Assembly (NCBI GenBank): GCA_916610825.1
Contig: OU744448.1
Location: forward strand, 27,860,107-27,924,106
Reading direction: 5' to 3'
Length of the DNA: 64,000 nucleotides
DNA from: Haliclystus octoradiatus
Lineage: Eukaryota > Cnidaria > Staurozoa > Stauromedusae > Haliclystidae
Below, in pieces: positions 34,819 through 46,343 of the stretch (the stretch's first letter is position 1; every line of letters starts with the position of its first letter). A program made the translations under genes and the position numbers. A model generated the notes under the pieces. It ran no database searches, was not told the DNA's origin, and saw nothing but the letters and a program-made list of their open reading frames with translations.

Positions 34819-36808
34819 AATATTCATGATGATCAGTCATTGATATAATTAGAAACAAAAGGTATAATAGTTAATAATGTTTTCTAGAAGTCATCGGAAA
34901 TATTGCTGAATCTATAGTTGCTGGGATAAACAATGAAACACCCCTCCCCCAGTGATCGTGTAAATTAGGGGTAAATTCCCCTGAAGTAAAATATCAACCA
35001 TAGAAGTCTAGAAGAATCCGGCAATTAAAGTTTTCAAATAACTGTTTCATCACGCATGGAAGCGTTTTATTAAAGAATTATTGAATTCTATAATTGTATA
35101 TACGCTATATGTAGAATTTTTATAGGAAATCATACGGTTCCTTGTTCAATTCCGGATTAATTTGCACTTGTGGGTTTCAAATTGAACTCGCCCGATTACC
35201 CTATAATCATATACCTTCAAAAGTCTTTTCCGGTCTTCTCACAAAGAAAATTATGGAATAATGTTTGCGAGAAAAAACAAAGAAGTGAACACTCCATCAA
35301 ATGAATTATTACTTCGAACGATCATGTTCTAATTCCGCATTATCATGAATCATGATCCGCATTCTTCGAACTCTGTTTTCGCTGGGTAATATTTTGTTCG
35401 GTTTTTCTATCAACCAATCATTTCCTTGATTTCGATTTTTACACCAAGCGCAATTTCAAAAAAATTTCTGATGAATTTCTTCGAAATTGCACTTCTCTTA
35501 GCCAACCAGAATTGAGAACTTTTGCAGGTATGTGATTAAAAAGATAATTGATAAAATTTTACATAGTTTGCTTTATTCGGTGGTGCCTTTTTCTAGATCC
35601 TCGGAAAATTTTACGATATCAATTTAGAACATTTTTGATTTTCTGCACATAGACCGAGCGCCACATAACTAAAACGGCAGGTTTCTCCGGGCAACTTGAA
35701 AATCACATAAAAATGTTCATAAAAATATGCTAAACAATTAGCTATGTCTTGTTTTGAATAAATTCTATTGTAAACCCTTCGAAAATCCAATTTATATTTC
35801 ATAATTCACGGTCAAAGCCTTCTTATCATTTTGAAAAATGCTTCATGTAAGCTTCATGGTCTTTGATTCTTTTGTGCTCCCAAGACTTTGCGAATCCATA
35901 GAAGCATGATAAAAACATGAAATGTATGAATTAAGAGAACTCTGACCATGAAATTATTTATAAATTCATCTCTGGTGAGCTCCACAATAAAATTTGACTA
36001 AAACAAGAACGGAAAAGTATTTATTGTATTTTTATGAACATTTTTTTGTGAATTTCAAGTTGCCCGAAGAAACCTGCTGTTTTAGTTCTGTGGCGCTCGG
36101 TCTAACACCTCTGTCAAAAAGAGCCCCTCCCACCTGATGTAATCGTATAATTAGTAATAGTAGTGGTTATGACACAAAGGTAACACCACAATAATATATA
36201 CTGTATAATGTAAGGAGGAATGTTGCAAAAAACTATAGCTTGTACGAGGACTAAACAACAACAACTGAGAATAATATTGAACGTATCATTACCACAGGTT
36301 GTCAGATGTAGTGTATTCAATTTTATATGTATGTGAATACAACACCCCACAGGGATTGGCTCCAGTGCTTTCATGGATAAAATTATCTGACCGAGATAAA
36401 ATTTCGCTCGCATTCAAAATCTGATAATATTTCGGTCGGCATCATAAATATAAATGATCTTTTTAAATTTCAGATAATGGATTTAAATCTCGTTGAAAGA
36501 TTAAGATTGCAGATATATTTAATCGTTATTTGCTTCAAATGATTCTCACTTGTCAAAGTAACTGATTCGAATATATATGTATATATATATAATTAATATA
36601 CTTCATCTTTCTTACAATTATTAATAATGTTTTTAGTATTAGTAACATAGTTACAAAAATTTAATTCATAAGTAACAAAGTTACATGAATACTTTTCTAT
36701 TAATTTCTATTAATTGTTATTTTTTTTAATTCCTCTTGTATTTCTTTCATTGGATTCCTACGATCACCATAATATACTTTTATACCATTTTAATTCATCC
36801 GATTTTTT
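34819..36808. other. Spacer between the two convergent channel genes
   Basis: About 2 kb holding both 3' UTRs. Apart from the foldback at 35650-36104 nothing is recognised. There is no clear paired polyadenylation signal close to either stop codon. Confidence 0.5.
35650..36104. mobile_element. 455-bp foldback element, TAGACCGAGCGCC termini
   Basis: The left TAGACCGAGCGCCACA and right TGTGGCGCTCGGTCTA are exact complements. Pairing continues through ACTAAAAC-GCAGGTTTCT-CGGGCAACTTGAA and ATGTTCATAAAAATA. The ends carry TA, consistent with a Tc1/mariner-type target. It sits between the two channel genes. Confidence 0.65.
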
Positions 36809-39800
36809 TCATGTTGTAGTCTTATGCCAATCTTTGAGAATTTCTTAAAAGAAGACCAACACAATAAACAAATGATCATAAACAACGTATACAGTGTAAC
36901 CAGCTTATGTGCAATTCGGATAAGTGAAATTCCCGCTTATCTGCAACCTGCTGGCTTTGAAACCCGTTAAACAATTTTCTGGTCAAGTCTTTTGGTAAAC
37001 AATTTCGGATAACTGCAAATTCGGATAAATGCAATGAAAACCGTTGGCAATTTTGACTTGCACTTAAGCGGGTTACACTGTATTTCACTGTAATAACTTA
37101 ATAAGTTCGAATTATCTATACAATCAAACTTGATATAACGACCACCTGACTATAGTGACCATTTAATGTGGGAGGAATGAACCTATTTTCATATATATAA
37201 TAATAAGACTAAGTCAGCTGTCAGCTGCTGATGTTCAGATTAAGAAAATCTCAACTATAGAGTTGAGGCTCGGTAGACGAAAATCTATATTCTATTGAAT
37301 CAATCTTGTTTATTACCACCCTATTTGTAGTGAGATCTTTATTTTTTTTTATTGATTAATCTTTGGTTATCTAGCCTGCTGCTCGCAGACCCACTGTCAA
37401 AATATAAACTTGGTAAACAGTAGACATTTTGACAGTGAGTCTGCGAGCAGGCTATGATTATCTTGATTACAATAGATTACCCGTATTGTTCCTGCTGTAT
37501 GTTGCTACAATCGGGGGCCCTCATTGTGACTATGACTTCATAGTTTACCAAGAAATATGATTTACCTTGTACGAGAGCAGTGTCATTCACGTAAGCATCT
37601 TCAATGTAGTATTTTGATCGTAAGCTCTGTAACAACAATTAAACAAATCAAGGATAATTAATTCGCTATGAACAAAACCCAAACTACAGATTTGATAGAT
37701 GTAGGCTCTACTCCTGATGTAGGCTTGATGCTCACAAAGAATAACCGATTTTACTCTGATTCCTCGGATTAGAATAGTTGTCAACGATTTGTCACTTGAA
37801 TGGCGTTAAATGGATAACAAGCTATCCTCACGCGTTACAAAATGAATACAAACTTTGATTATTTTGACTTGATAGAGTTAGAAAAAAATCTGCTATTTTG
37901 AGTTTTCGATTTTAAACAAGAGGCCATCGTCTATTAGCATTACAAACCTATATGGAAATGTGATGAATGACGATGATATACTTACAAATAATTTAAATCT
38001 ACTGCTTTCCACGCGTGTTACCATCAATGCTTTGTCAAGATCAAATTGTTGCACCGCCTCTTTCTGTGCATCAGCATATCGATTGTTTAGTTGAGCAATA
38101 AGGACATTCATCAAAACGACGATGATAGATAACATATTGATTAGAATTAGAACAATGAGCAGGGCGCTGGAAGAAAAAATAATCAGCTTTTAAACAGACA
38201 CGAGTAAATGACAGTAGCTCAATCATCAAAGGGTTTGTCTATTAGTCGGTAATGCTGATGATTTGTAATGTTTAGCAAGTAACTCAGGAAAGCGGGTTTC
38301 GATTTTGAGAATCAGATGTAAATGATGTTTAGCTTGAGTCATCAAAGGGTTTGTCTTGTTTGGAAATGCTGGTGATTCGTCATGTTTAGTAACTCAGGAA
38401 ATGGGTTTCGTTTTCCAGATTCAGAAGTAAGTGATGTTAGCTTTAGTCATCAAAGGTTTTTTTTTCAGATTCAGAAGTAAGTGATGTTAGCTTTAGTCAT
38501 CAAAGGGTTTGTCTATTGTTTGGTAATGCTGGTGATTCGTCATGTTTAGCAACTCAGGAAAGCGGGTTTCGTTTTTCAGATTCAGAAGTAAGTGATGTTA
38601 GCTTTAGTCATCAAAGGGTTTGTCTATTGTTTGGTAATGCTAGTGATTCGTCATGTTTAGCAACTCAGGAAAGCGGGTTTCGTTTTTCAGATTCAGAAGT
38701 AAGTGATGTTAGCTTTAGTCATCAAAGGGTTTGTCTATTGTTTGGTAATGCTGGTGATTCATCATGTTTAGCAACTCAGGAAAGCGGGTTTCGTTTTCCA
38801 GATTCAGAAGTAAGTGATGTTAGCTTTAGTCATCAAAGGGTTTGTCTATTGTTTGGAAATGCTGGTGATTGTAAGAAATGTTGTAAAATTCCCCCTAAAA
38901 TACATACTGGTACTTGTCATAGCTATCTTCAAATGGATTCATTTCAGTCACGGCTCTGAATTCTTTAAGAATAATTCCAGTCAGGCCACTATTTGGAAGA
39001 AAGAAAAATAATTATAATGATCGATAATCAATTCTCAGAAAATAGTAAACTAGAACATTAAATCAATCAATTATAGATCAAGTCTTGCGATATTAAAATG
39101 TGTATTGATGGTTTTTGATGTTTTCATCTTGACAATTAGATTTCTTAATTTTGGAATAGAAAGGCTCAGGCAACGCTTAAATTGTTATAATTTGAAAAAG
39201 CTGCCTTTGAATGGTAACACTTACCCTGCTAAATCCACACTGTCAGCAGCAGTCAATGCAAAATACAATCCACCAGTATATTGTACAAAAAGAACAATGA
39301 AAACTGCCGCAAATTTAGGAAGATCACTCGACATGATACTGATGAATGTATTTGTATAAAGGCCACCCGTCCTATACAAAAAATCAAGAATAAGGTCAGT
39401 TGTGTTGTTGTGATTTAGCTGAGGGGGAACTCCAAATGACAGTCAGGTACAGAGACGCACACCTTCAGAGTATCAAAGTGGAAACCTTGATGCAGCAGCA
39501 TGTTATGCCAATAAGTGCTCCCTTGCAAATGATTGGCTGACGTTTATGGTGCCAATATCGTATTATCACTATGCATGAAATATGTAATATCATGGCAGTT
39601 ACTGGGAGAGCCGATCGAGAGTGCAGATGGTTGAAAGTAAACAACATCTCCCTCGTTGCTCTACTATTTATTCATTGTATTATTACATGTTATGTTTCAT
39701 TTACTAAATATATATACTCAATTATAAGTCGTCCTTTTCACTGAACTTACGTAATTACTTTTATAATAAACATTTGAGTTTCAAATATATTGTCACACAT

Positions 39801-42800
39801 TTTTGATGAAAAAATGAATAGAAACAGAAGAACGAACATATCAAACATGATGACTGAAGTGTTATACAGATGTATGTTAATGTTTGGGAATTTTTATGAC
39901 TTTCATGGGTACTGTATTTCCACTTAAGAACTTTATGGGGTTATGTAATTTTCTAAACATGGCACATTCCTCAATCTTAGACCTGTTCCACATGCCCCCT
40001 GTACTCCACTTTACCAACGGCCGTTTCGTATAGATGTAGAGTAGCGGAATATTGGACCTTGTGGAGCTAGGCTACGTCAATCTATTTTAAGGAGTTACCC
40101 CCAGCGTAGGCATGATAGAATGCCTTTTGAAATATCACATGTTTGATCGTGAGCACATGCATGGGTAGTAAAGCTTTAGGCCTTAATTGCATACGTTATT
40201 TTTTATGTGAACCATGACTTACTTCCATAAGTATGCATATCTGAAAACTCCAAAAACGTTGACCATAAATACAACAGAGGCTACAGCCCATTGTGATTTA
40301 TGATCTCCAATTCGTAAACCAAGAACAACAAATATGCCAAGGAATCCACACAAATCACGATAATTATAAAAACTTTTGAAATAAGTATTCTTCTCTCTGC
40401 AAGAAGTCAAGTGAAACTTAATTTAACATATATAGAGAACTTTCATATACAGTCCGCGTGATTTGAACAGAATACATATCGCCTGCTAGAAGACCAAAAA
40501 GCAGTTGGAACTTAAAATTCCTAGAATCATCGGATATGTATTGTCCGCCGTATATATTCTTAATAGCATGAGCGTTTTAATCTCATATCGAGTATTGATC
40601 ATCCATCAGAAATTATTTGTGAGATTATGTTTAAATATTTATGAGGACTGTGAGCTAAATCTAAATGTGATCTACAATGGAATAAGGATAATCGAGACTT
40701 ATATGATTCGGATAATGGAGTAGCCACTTAATTGCGTGATGCTACACTGAGATGAAACCCTTGAACTGTGCAATTACTTGAGCATGTCTGCGATTTCCAT
40801 CATTAAATGCACTACAGTCAGAGCGAGCGCAATGATTTCAAAAACCAATCGAACATATTCAGCTCCTGTTTCGTATTTCAATGGTCCATCATTGTATTGT
40901 GATGCACCAAGAACACCAGCCACGGCAAGAGAAATAATAAAGAAGATATAACCGAAGCCATACAGCCTAAAAGGAAAACAACTGGTGCTTGAAATACGGA
41001 TACAACTTTAAGTATTGAACGAGCCAGATAATAACATACAGCATTCAAATATTAGAGGTGGCGCCTATTAGAAATTATGATTTGATTAACAACTGATATA
41101 AGTATACTGGTACTTTAACCGAGTTCTGCCATCATGGAAATTTCTACCAGAAGATAGTTTCAATGCAAAGAATTTACATCCGTCCAGAAGTGGTTTAAAT
41201 AAGTATAGATTTGACAAAATATTGTTTAGTTTATCCCTTAAAATTCTATTTGATGACTATCAAACTGTATACATTATAATATTTCATCTATTGAGGCTGT
41301 GTGTGAGTGGATGCCCTACGAGTCTATGTATTTGCAGTTGCATTTGCCAGTCAAATACTTTTTTATCATTTGGTAAATTAAACAACAACAACTAGCCGGA
41401 TGAAGTAGAAAAAAAGTTCAGTTTTTTATTAAAGATTGAGCTGGTAATAAAATTAAACTATAGAGATACAGTATATGTGCATGAATATTTCAAAAGCATT
41501 AAATTAAATCTATATACCTACCCTAGAAGGTGCCTTGCAAACGTATCCCATTTTGTCCTTACAAGCATTCTTACTACAGGATGTCTGATACATTTCTGTA
41601 AAACAAAATAAACATATAGAGTACTTTATGCTATTAAAAACTGGATTTAACACAATGATTTCACTGATTTGTGAAATTCATAATTGATTAATGTTTATTG
41701 TGTTGTAATTGTAATATTATGCTAGGAGATGGATACTATGTTAGTCAGAAAAATTTATCTCCTTAAACCATAACTGTCTCAAATGATTAAACCAAATGTG
41801 TCTCACGTGGAAAATGTGAGTGAGCACCATACTGTATAAACTGCAGCAGCAATCTTTTATTAATGGAAACATCCCTACAGGCCACTCATATATGCATAGA
41901 GTAAGCGTTCAACAACTAGCTGAGAGTGGGGTTAACACGGAGTCTTATTAATTATGAGGTTCAAATAAGATTCGGGTTTTCTGATTTCTTACGCCGTTAT
42001 TTCAACACCTCCTGTATTTCAACACTTTCTTAATTTGTGCTCGAAACAAGACGACTTACACCTTGATTCAAGAATGATTCAAGTAAACTTAAGATTCGTT
42101 TACAAACCTTGTCATGCGCACTCAAGACAAGCAGGTGTAGTGGTGAGAATTGACTATAATCAAAGTTTGAATCATTAGGTGCATAGCCATGTAAATCACC
42201 ATCAAGATATTTATAATGAAATTGATATCGAGTTGGACGAAGATCAGGAACGTCTTGCCAATTTTTCCATGCTTTTCTATCAATTTCCTCATTTTCTATT
42301 CTAGGTATGTATGGCCAACACGGATCAATGAAACAATCAAGAAATGCAATCACTGTTTCCTAAAGAAATGAAAAATGCACATCACTTGGAAAGATGTTGT
42401 ATATATATTGACTGGCTCAAGAGTCCCGCTTTCTTTCTGCTGCCTCATTTTTATGATTGGAATGTGTACTTTCCCAATCCATCAAGATCGGCATAACATA
42501 GAAGTGAGACTTGAGCAAGTCAACTGACTAAGCAAAAAATGTCGAATGTTAGACATTGTTAGAGGCCAAATACCATGATACGTATGGTTGTCGCGTTAGA
42601 GATCAAAATCTAATGTTCAAAGCTTAGGAAGTTGACTGAAAATTTGGCAGACCTGCTGAATTTAGCCATTTTATAATACTAAATGCATTTAGCAACAGTG
42701 CGCTTCTGTATTACAAGGTTTCACTTGAGATTACCGTCATATTTTTGTTGTTGATGAAATCTTTAAGGTTATATGTATGACATTCATCATATTCATCAGT

Positions 42801-45075
42801 AGTGTTGTCATCTCTTGTTAAGAAACACGTTCGCACACTGAAAATAAATATATTGAAAGGATATCAATCGAATCTGAATGAAATATGAGTCACACACAAG
42901 CTTTATTTGCACCACCATTTATTTGCAAAAGATTCCTTTTTATAATAAAAAGAAGACAATTTAATACTGCACAATGTTAAGTTAACTAGAAAAGCATGCA
43001 GTTATTAATTTCGTAAACTCATCAATATGAAAGAGGTATCGTGACTCGTCAATTTGAGACCTAGATAATGTAGAAAAGTGGACTTTATATATAGCGTTAT
43101 TTTAATGGCATCATTCAAGAGAGTACTGCTTTCATTCATAACTGATGTGACCACTATAGACAGGTGGCCATTAGACATAGGTGACCATTATCGCAGGTTT
43201 GATTGTATAATACAGTACAGTGTAAACCGCTTAAGTGCAAATCAAAACTGTCAAAGGCTTTTTGAAGATTAGCGGAAATTTCACTTACCGAGTTGCACTT
43301 GAGTGGGTTACACTGTATACCTACAAATCACTTACAAGCTATTATCCATGGAGTCAATCAACATTGCTGATAATTTGTCATGTTTATTGTTCAAAGCTAA
43401 TTCAATTGGATAATACTTGTCACAGCCAGGAGCTAATGTTGTCATATATAACAGTTCATTATATCGTTTAACTAATTCTTTTGCGATGTCAAATTGGTTG
43501 GATTCAGCCGATATATGTAGAAGTGAGCGTCTAACATTACGGTTTTCAATTGATTCGATCACACCAGAATATTTTGAAATGCTTTGATCTTTTTTAGCTT
43601 CTTCATCAGCTATGTCCAGAAGTTTCTCGACTAACTTGGCAATCTAGAAATTAGAGAAGGATTCATCAATTTTTGTTTCCTAATAAACGAAAAAAGGGAT
43701 TGTCGCGGTTAGTGCGGAATTTTGAGTCACCAAGAAGGATGGTAACTTAGGGGACCTTCCATTAATCATAAATATATCTTACACAATCACTACAGGTCAA
43801 AGGGTGATGATATCCAACACACATGGGGAGAAAGTATAGGTAAATCTACAGGGCAATATCATTTACATCATTTTTACTACAATACTAATTTTATTCTATC
43901 GAGAGTAGTAGATAAATGAAACAAAGAATGTCTACTCACTTCTCGTTTAAAACTTGGTAAAAGCTCCTCGTCGTTTTGATGTGTGCTTACGAACAGCTGA
44001 TAAACCGTCTCCATTAAATACAGAATAGGGTCAATTTCTTTTCTACGGCAATACTCAATAATCATATTAACTTGGACAATATTGATTGCTTTTTGCCATG
44101 AGATATCTTCTTCACATCCGTCTAGAATTGCCTTCACCTACAAAGCATGAGGTGAGATATTATCTTTACGATTATGCCATATTATGATTTTATGATGATC
44201 ACGATTTTCATTACAGTATCAACCTCCCCATTCATCTAGTCCTCATGTAAGAAGACATCAAAAAGGTACTTCTTGCGATTGATTATCGCCTTCAAAGGAC
44301 AGTAACATCCCTGTTATATCACATGCAGATGCGGGCGCAGATCCTCTGACCGGGGGATTCCCATATGATGGCTATACGGGGACGTGCCACTTTCATTGGG
44401 TCCATATTCCAGCTGAGAAAAGTAATTTTCGGGTAGGATATTTCAGGATATGGAACTTTTTGGGTCTTCTTTTTGACTTTCGGGAGAACTTTGAAAACAA
44501 ATTAAAATTTTGAAGACCTCTTTCTAGATTCTTGGATTGCTATGGATAGCATTTACAGGATTTTTCCAAAGTGGCGTCCAATATGCAGAGCTGGTGTACT
44601 TACCCTCGGGCCCTGACATCACATTGAATTTGTTAAAGAACGGAGTTTTCTCTCATACGGGCTTGCGTTTTCAAACAAAAGAATCTTTGTTTTGATATAT
44701 GACTTGTAGTCTTATTTTGAAAATTCGAAATACAAAGTTAGTACATGTGTGTACATGTGAGATGTGACCAGAAATTGGTTTAGCGCGCGATTCGTGAAGT
44801 CATCGATTAAAACTTTTCAAACCGTGACCGTGCTGAACATGGCTGAACTATGCAGTGCCAGTGCCTATACAGTGGCAGTACTAAATTCAGTATAAAATTG
44901 AGCGCTAAAACAATCCTTGTCTGTGACTTTGTTCTATGTTTTCTCCTACCTCATCCCAGAACTGACTGCCAGGACTTTGCTCAAATCCAAGTCGATCATA
45001 TAACTCATCGCTGGTTTGTTTTGGTTTCAAAGGAATAAGTACGTTGTGCGATTCTTTCTTTGATTCCATAACCAT
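36809..45075 (-). CDS. TRP-type ankyrin/six-TM cation channel, paralog B
   Basis: Exons in transcript order: 44950-45075, 43940-44137, 43336-43643, 42735-42837, 42108-42359, 41522-41595, 40778-40966, 40223-40396, 39225-39371, 38908-38988, 37986-38166, 37566-37626, 36809-36843. The sum is 1929 nt, 642 residues. The start reads MVMESKKES. Compared with paralog A the Ser-rich head is shorter, but LGFEQSPGSQFWDE, RRSLLHISAESNQFDIAKEL, KCIRHPVVRMLV and GLTGIILKEFRAV align directly. S6 continues into MNVLIAQLNNRYADAQKEAV, then DKALMVTRVESSRFKLF. The last exon encodes EILKDWHKTTT, against EILDDWQGSK in A. The frame is intact throughout, so it is likely functional. It is a membrane cation channel that could co-assemble with A; that is inference. 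Confidence 0.85.
36890..37082. mobile_element. pogo-like miniature element (intact copy)
   Basis: TACAGTGTAACCAGCTTATG at the left mirrors CACTTAAGCGGGTTACACTGTA at the right. The interior has several GGATAA(G/C)TG-type units. TA at both ends and the CAGTGTAACC terminus recall Tigger/pogo derivatives. It lies in channel B intron 12, next to the terminal exon. Copies occur at 43216-43317 and 28985-29190. Confidence 0.65.
37121..37345. mobile_element. Interrupted copy of the ACAGTCAAACCTG element
   Basis: ACAATCAAACTTGATATAACG and GACTATAGTGACC match the left part of the family. TATTCTATTGAATCAA and ACCACCCTATTTGTAGTG match the middle part, separated by about 100 unrelated bases. Confidence 0.4.
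37374..37452. mobile_element. Short foldback, AGCCTGC..GCAGAC arms
   Basis: TAGCCTGCTGCTCGCAGACC and its complement ending GAGCAGGCTA enclose ACTGTCAAAAT / ATTTTGACAGT. It is a 79-bp palindrome, a compact version of 6026-6150. It lies in channel B intron 12. Confidence 0.6.
38215..38875 (+). repeat. 111-bp minisatellite in a channel B intron, open as 37-codon repeats
   Basis: Three consecutive full units begin CATCAAAGGGTTTGTC at 38498, 38609 and 38720 (111 bases apart), with a partial unit at 38831. More diverged or truncated units lie upstream from about 38222 and 38340. Because 111 is a multiple of three, the plus strand stays open for 147 codons (38516-38959) with the repeat GDSSCLATQESGF...SDSEVSDVSFSHQ. 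It lies antisense within the intron between the pore and S6 exons of channel B. Translation is unsupported; a minisatellite is the simpler reading. Confidence 0.85.
43216..43317. mobile_element. pogo-like miniature element (short copy)
   Basis: TACAGTGTAAACCGCTTAAG at the left and GAGTGGGTTACACTGTA at the right are inverted; 102 bp. It ends 18 bases from the donor of channel B exon 3. Confidence 0.6.
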
Positions 45076-46343
45076 GTTAAAGTGTAACTTACAGTTACAA
45101 ATTATTTATTATCGCAAAGATGGACTCCAGAGATTCAATTTGAAACACACATAACTGTAACACTGTGGTGCTCAATATATGATCTACAATCCCAAACAAT
45201 ATTATAAGAATATAAACATATGGATTTCACATATGGACACGACAGCGACTGAGGGTAAAACATTTAACAAACAGTAAATTATTTTAATCTCCTTTCGATC
45301 GTTGCAACAATGATATTGATCTAAATGGACTTATTAAAAAGTTAGAAAAATATAAATTAATTTTCTATGCTTGATAAACTATCATATATTATTATTCCAT
45401 TTCCACTTTATACTGTCTTGTCTATATTGGCGCTCAACATTTTTACTTTCACATCAATATGCCAGTCTCATCAACAGAGTAATGAATGCCTCTATTGTGT
45501 ACAAATAATAATAGATTAATTTTAGTACTTTTCAAAAGACAATCACTTATATTATTTATCTGAAAGATAAGCATAGTGACCAATTACAGTATATATCATA
45601 TAGATATTTAAGGATATAAAAGCTGTGTTCATGAATAAACACAGCTGATTGATTGCCGATTGATGATTAAGTTGTGTCAATTTATCAACCCTATTATAGC
45701 TGGCTGTTATCACTTTACTTTTTAATTAATCACATCATGAAGCATTACATCCTATAGTGCAAATACAAACATTGTTGACGTCTTACATCTTGGGCATTTA
45801 TTGCTCGCGCAGACCTTACGGGGTCAAACTCAAACTTCCTTCCTCGTTAGTAGCTTATTATAGTAGTCTTCAGTAGCTGATAATACTTTTTGATGATTAT
45901 CCCGTAAGGTCTGCGCGCAGGCTAGTTAGCAGCTGCCGTTAGTGGGTGTATCACATTATGATCTCTTTTCTATGCTATGTTCTCGACATGAAATCGCGTT
46001 GAGAAAAGTATGCCCTCCATTGATCTGATCGGGAAATGGGCAGTGAACGAAAAACATTAGCCATAAATACTATTGAAGTGCCGTTTAGATATTATTGATT
46101 TAGCCTTACCAGCTAGCGAACACTCACAAAACTAGTTCTATAACTGTTTCAATTGAGTTATTCTGGAAGGATTATGACATTTAAAGTTTGGATTTTACAA
46201 ACGTGAAACATTTTTGTTAGGCTATATATGGGAATGTTGAATTACGATAGTGGAATTTGCATTTTAAAGTTTATTTGATAGCAAAATATGTAAGAATTGG
46301 AAAGGCTTTTATTGGTATTTTTGTGGTATAAAATTCATTTAAA
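45076..46343. promoter_or_regulatory. Shared spacer between divergent channel B and SOS
   Basis: The two start codons are 1.27 kb apart, head to head, so both promoters must lie here. Visible signals are a GATATAAAAG box at 45613-45622 (+), directly followed by a perfect 9-bp-stem hairpin AGCTGTGTT..AACACAGCT (45621-45646), and a foldback element at 45802-45920. No transcription start is evident. Confidence 0.4.
45802..45920. mobile_element. Foldback element, GCAGACCTTACGGG arms
   Basis: GCTCGCGCAGACCTTACGGG at the left and CCCGTAAGGTCTGCGCGC at the right are complementary. The GCGCAGGCTAG edge resembles the 6026-6150 family. It lies in the spacer between channel B and SOS. Confidence 0.55.

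Noticed and set aside
38516..38959. 147-codon ORF as a genuine repeat protein
   Set aside because: It arises from a 111-bp minisatellite in an intron, runs antisense into the conserved channel B pore exon, and has no promoter or terminator of its own. Kept as a repeat with the question noted.
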